From positions 1 through 21,015 of the IMG/VR virus record IMGVR_UViG_3300045007_000460: a stretch of 21,015 bases of DNA; one strand, written 5' to 3'. Shown here in pieces: positions 20,239-21,015 of this stretch; within the stretch, counting starts at the first letter, position 1, and each line of letters begins with the position of its first letter. The notes under the pieces were generated by a model that was given only the letters and a program-made list of their open reading frames with translations, was not told the DNA's origin and did not search any database. This DNA comes from a virus. The position numbers and the translations under genes are program-made.

Positions 20239-20816
20239 TGCTAAGCCCCCCAACGCCAAAGAAAAAGTCCCCCCAAAAGAGGATTTTGACAGAGGAGCAG
20301 CGACAAACTATTAGGGAAAAAGAACGGCAACTATATGCTCATTATCAGCAAATAGGGATTTGTACTACTTGCCGCAAAACTCCTGCTGAAGAGGGAAGTA
20401 CAAGGTGTGCGGATTGTAATGAATTGCGGAAGCAAAAATACTTCCAGCCCCGTACGGAAGAAACCCGAACCAAAAGGGAAATAGGGTACAGGAAAAGAAA
20501 TGAAATTGTTCTAACTAAAATAAAAGAACACAAAATTCTCTATAAGCCCCTAAGTGGGGGTCTTTACCAGACCCCGCAAGGAACAGTATTCTTTATTTGT
20601 TCGGTTTCCTTCCACAGATATGGTGACCAAATAGGAATGACTTACCGGATAAGGAATGAAAAGAAACTAGAATTTGATTATTGGGTTGCCTACTATGCCA
20701 AAGATGATAGTGTTTATGTGTATCCCAAGAAGAAGAACTTGACTGTGGAATACTTCCGCCTAGAAGACATGGAACTCTACAAAAATGAGTTTGAAGCATT
20801 AAAGGAAAAGATGTAG
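20238..20816 (+). CDS. Zinc-finger protein, 192 aa
   Basis: The ATG overlaps the previous stop. A basic start (TPKKKSPQKRILTEEQR) leads to a finger GICTTCRKTPAEEGSTRCAD then CNELRKQ: CxxC-x12-CxxC. This is the form often found as 'GLCTxCGxRPxxxGxxxCxxC' in phage and bacterial DNA-associated proteins. The C-terminal 90 residues (ILYKPLSGGLYQTPQGTVFF and later WVAYYAKDDSVYVYPKKKN) are beta-rich and unknown. Confidence 0.65.
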   Translation: MLSPPTPKKKSPQKRILTEEQRQTIREKERQLYAHYQQIGICTTCRKTPAEEGSTRCADCNELRKQKYFQPRTEETRTKREIGYRKRNEIVLTKIKEHKILYKPLSGGLYQTPQGTVFFICSVSFHRYGDQIGMTYRIRNEKKLEFDYWVAYYAKDDSVYVYPKKKNLTVEYFRLEDMELYKNEFEALKEKM

Positions 20817-20821
20817 TAAAA

Positions 20822-21015
20822 ATGAGAAAAGCAATTAGGTTAGAAAATTTATCTTACAAAGACAAGATAAGGCTAACACAAAGAAGTATTGTAACTGCTG
20901 GTTACAAAATTTCTGAAAGTTCGTATTATAGTAGTCCCAGAATTTCTTCCGAAATACCGGATTGTTCTCTTCCGTGCACATTTGACCATCTAAGTGCCTG
21001 TCAGTTTTCTTGTTT
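20822..21015 (+). CDS. 5' part of an unknown gene (runs off window)
   Basis: ATG 20822, with AAAGGA about 15 bases upstream, opens a frame of at least 64 codons to the window end. It begins MRKAIRLENLSYKDKIRLTQ and contains several Cys (DCSLPCTF, LSACQFSC). The length and function cannot be judged. Confidence 0.5.
   Translation, partial: MRKAIRLENLSYKDKIRLTQRSIVTAGYKISESSYYSSPRISSEIPDCSLPCTFDHLSACQFSC

Noticed and set aside
1-21015. Alternative genetic code, CRISPR array, retron or diversity-generating retroelement
   Set aside because: TAA, TAG and TGA all end convincing genes; no spaced repeat array and no reverse transcriptase frame is present, and the 72-bp repeat is exact rather than adenine-mutated.

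Overview
The window looks like a piece of a large bacteriophage or phage-plasmid genome. Every supported gene lies on the + strand, most are separated by fewer than 30 bases or overlap, many are tiny, and strong AGGAG-type ribosome binding sites precede most starts. Host and taxon cannot be fixed from sequence alone. No virion structural genes, DNA polymerase, tRNA, CRISPR array or transposase is visible.

Layout. (1) 1-4730: an SNF2-family helicase, a membrane protein with a RuvA-C/UBA-like tail, two overlapping frames that look like the N-terminal domain of Hen1 and the C-terminal ligase part of bacterial Pnkp (RNA repair), two membrane microproteins and a calcineurin-like phosphoesterase. 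(2) 4720-7407: a CHC2/Toprim primase, then small accessory genes including a secreted repeat protein. (3) 7460-8794: a coiled-coil protein ending in a RelE/ParE-like domain. (4) 8880-10345: a GC-richer cassette of small unknown genes, one with an A7 slip site. (5) 10346-11647: a structured noncoding region, a winged-helix initiator-like gene whose 3' end runs into iteron-type repeats, and large dyads; this is the best candidate for a replication origin. (6) 11648-14488: an unknown basic protein, a DnaB/RepA-type helicase, a zinc-ribbon protein and an HTH protein. (7) 14514-18322: a Cys/Lys-rich phage protein, a GT-A glycosyltransferase-like protein, a probable sliding clamp and an RFC/gp44-type clamp loader. 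(8) 18336-21015: a small gene broken by a 14-bp duplication, a pyrimidine-dimer glycosylase family gene and unknown proteins.

Together the genes suggest a self-replicating element with its own initiator, primase, helicase, clamp and clamp loader, plus DNA and RNA repair functions. The most unusual non-genic structures are four. The first is a perfect 72-bp inverted repeat, with one copy exactly 24 codons in frame inside the SNF2 gene and the other over the end of the glycosyltransferase gene, 15.4 kb away. The second is a structured RNA candidate with a 22-bp helix. The third is a leader motif shared by two distant genes. The fourth is a two-family iteron region at 11179-11404. All family names come from reading motifs; no database search was possible.
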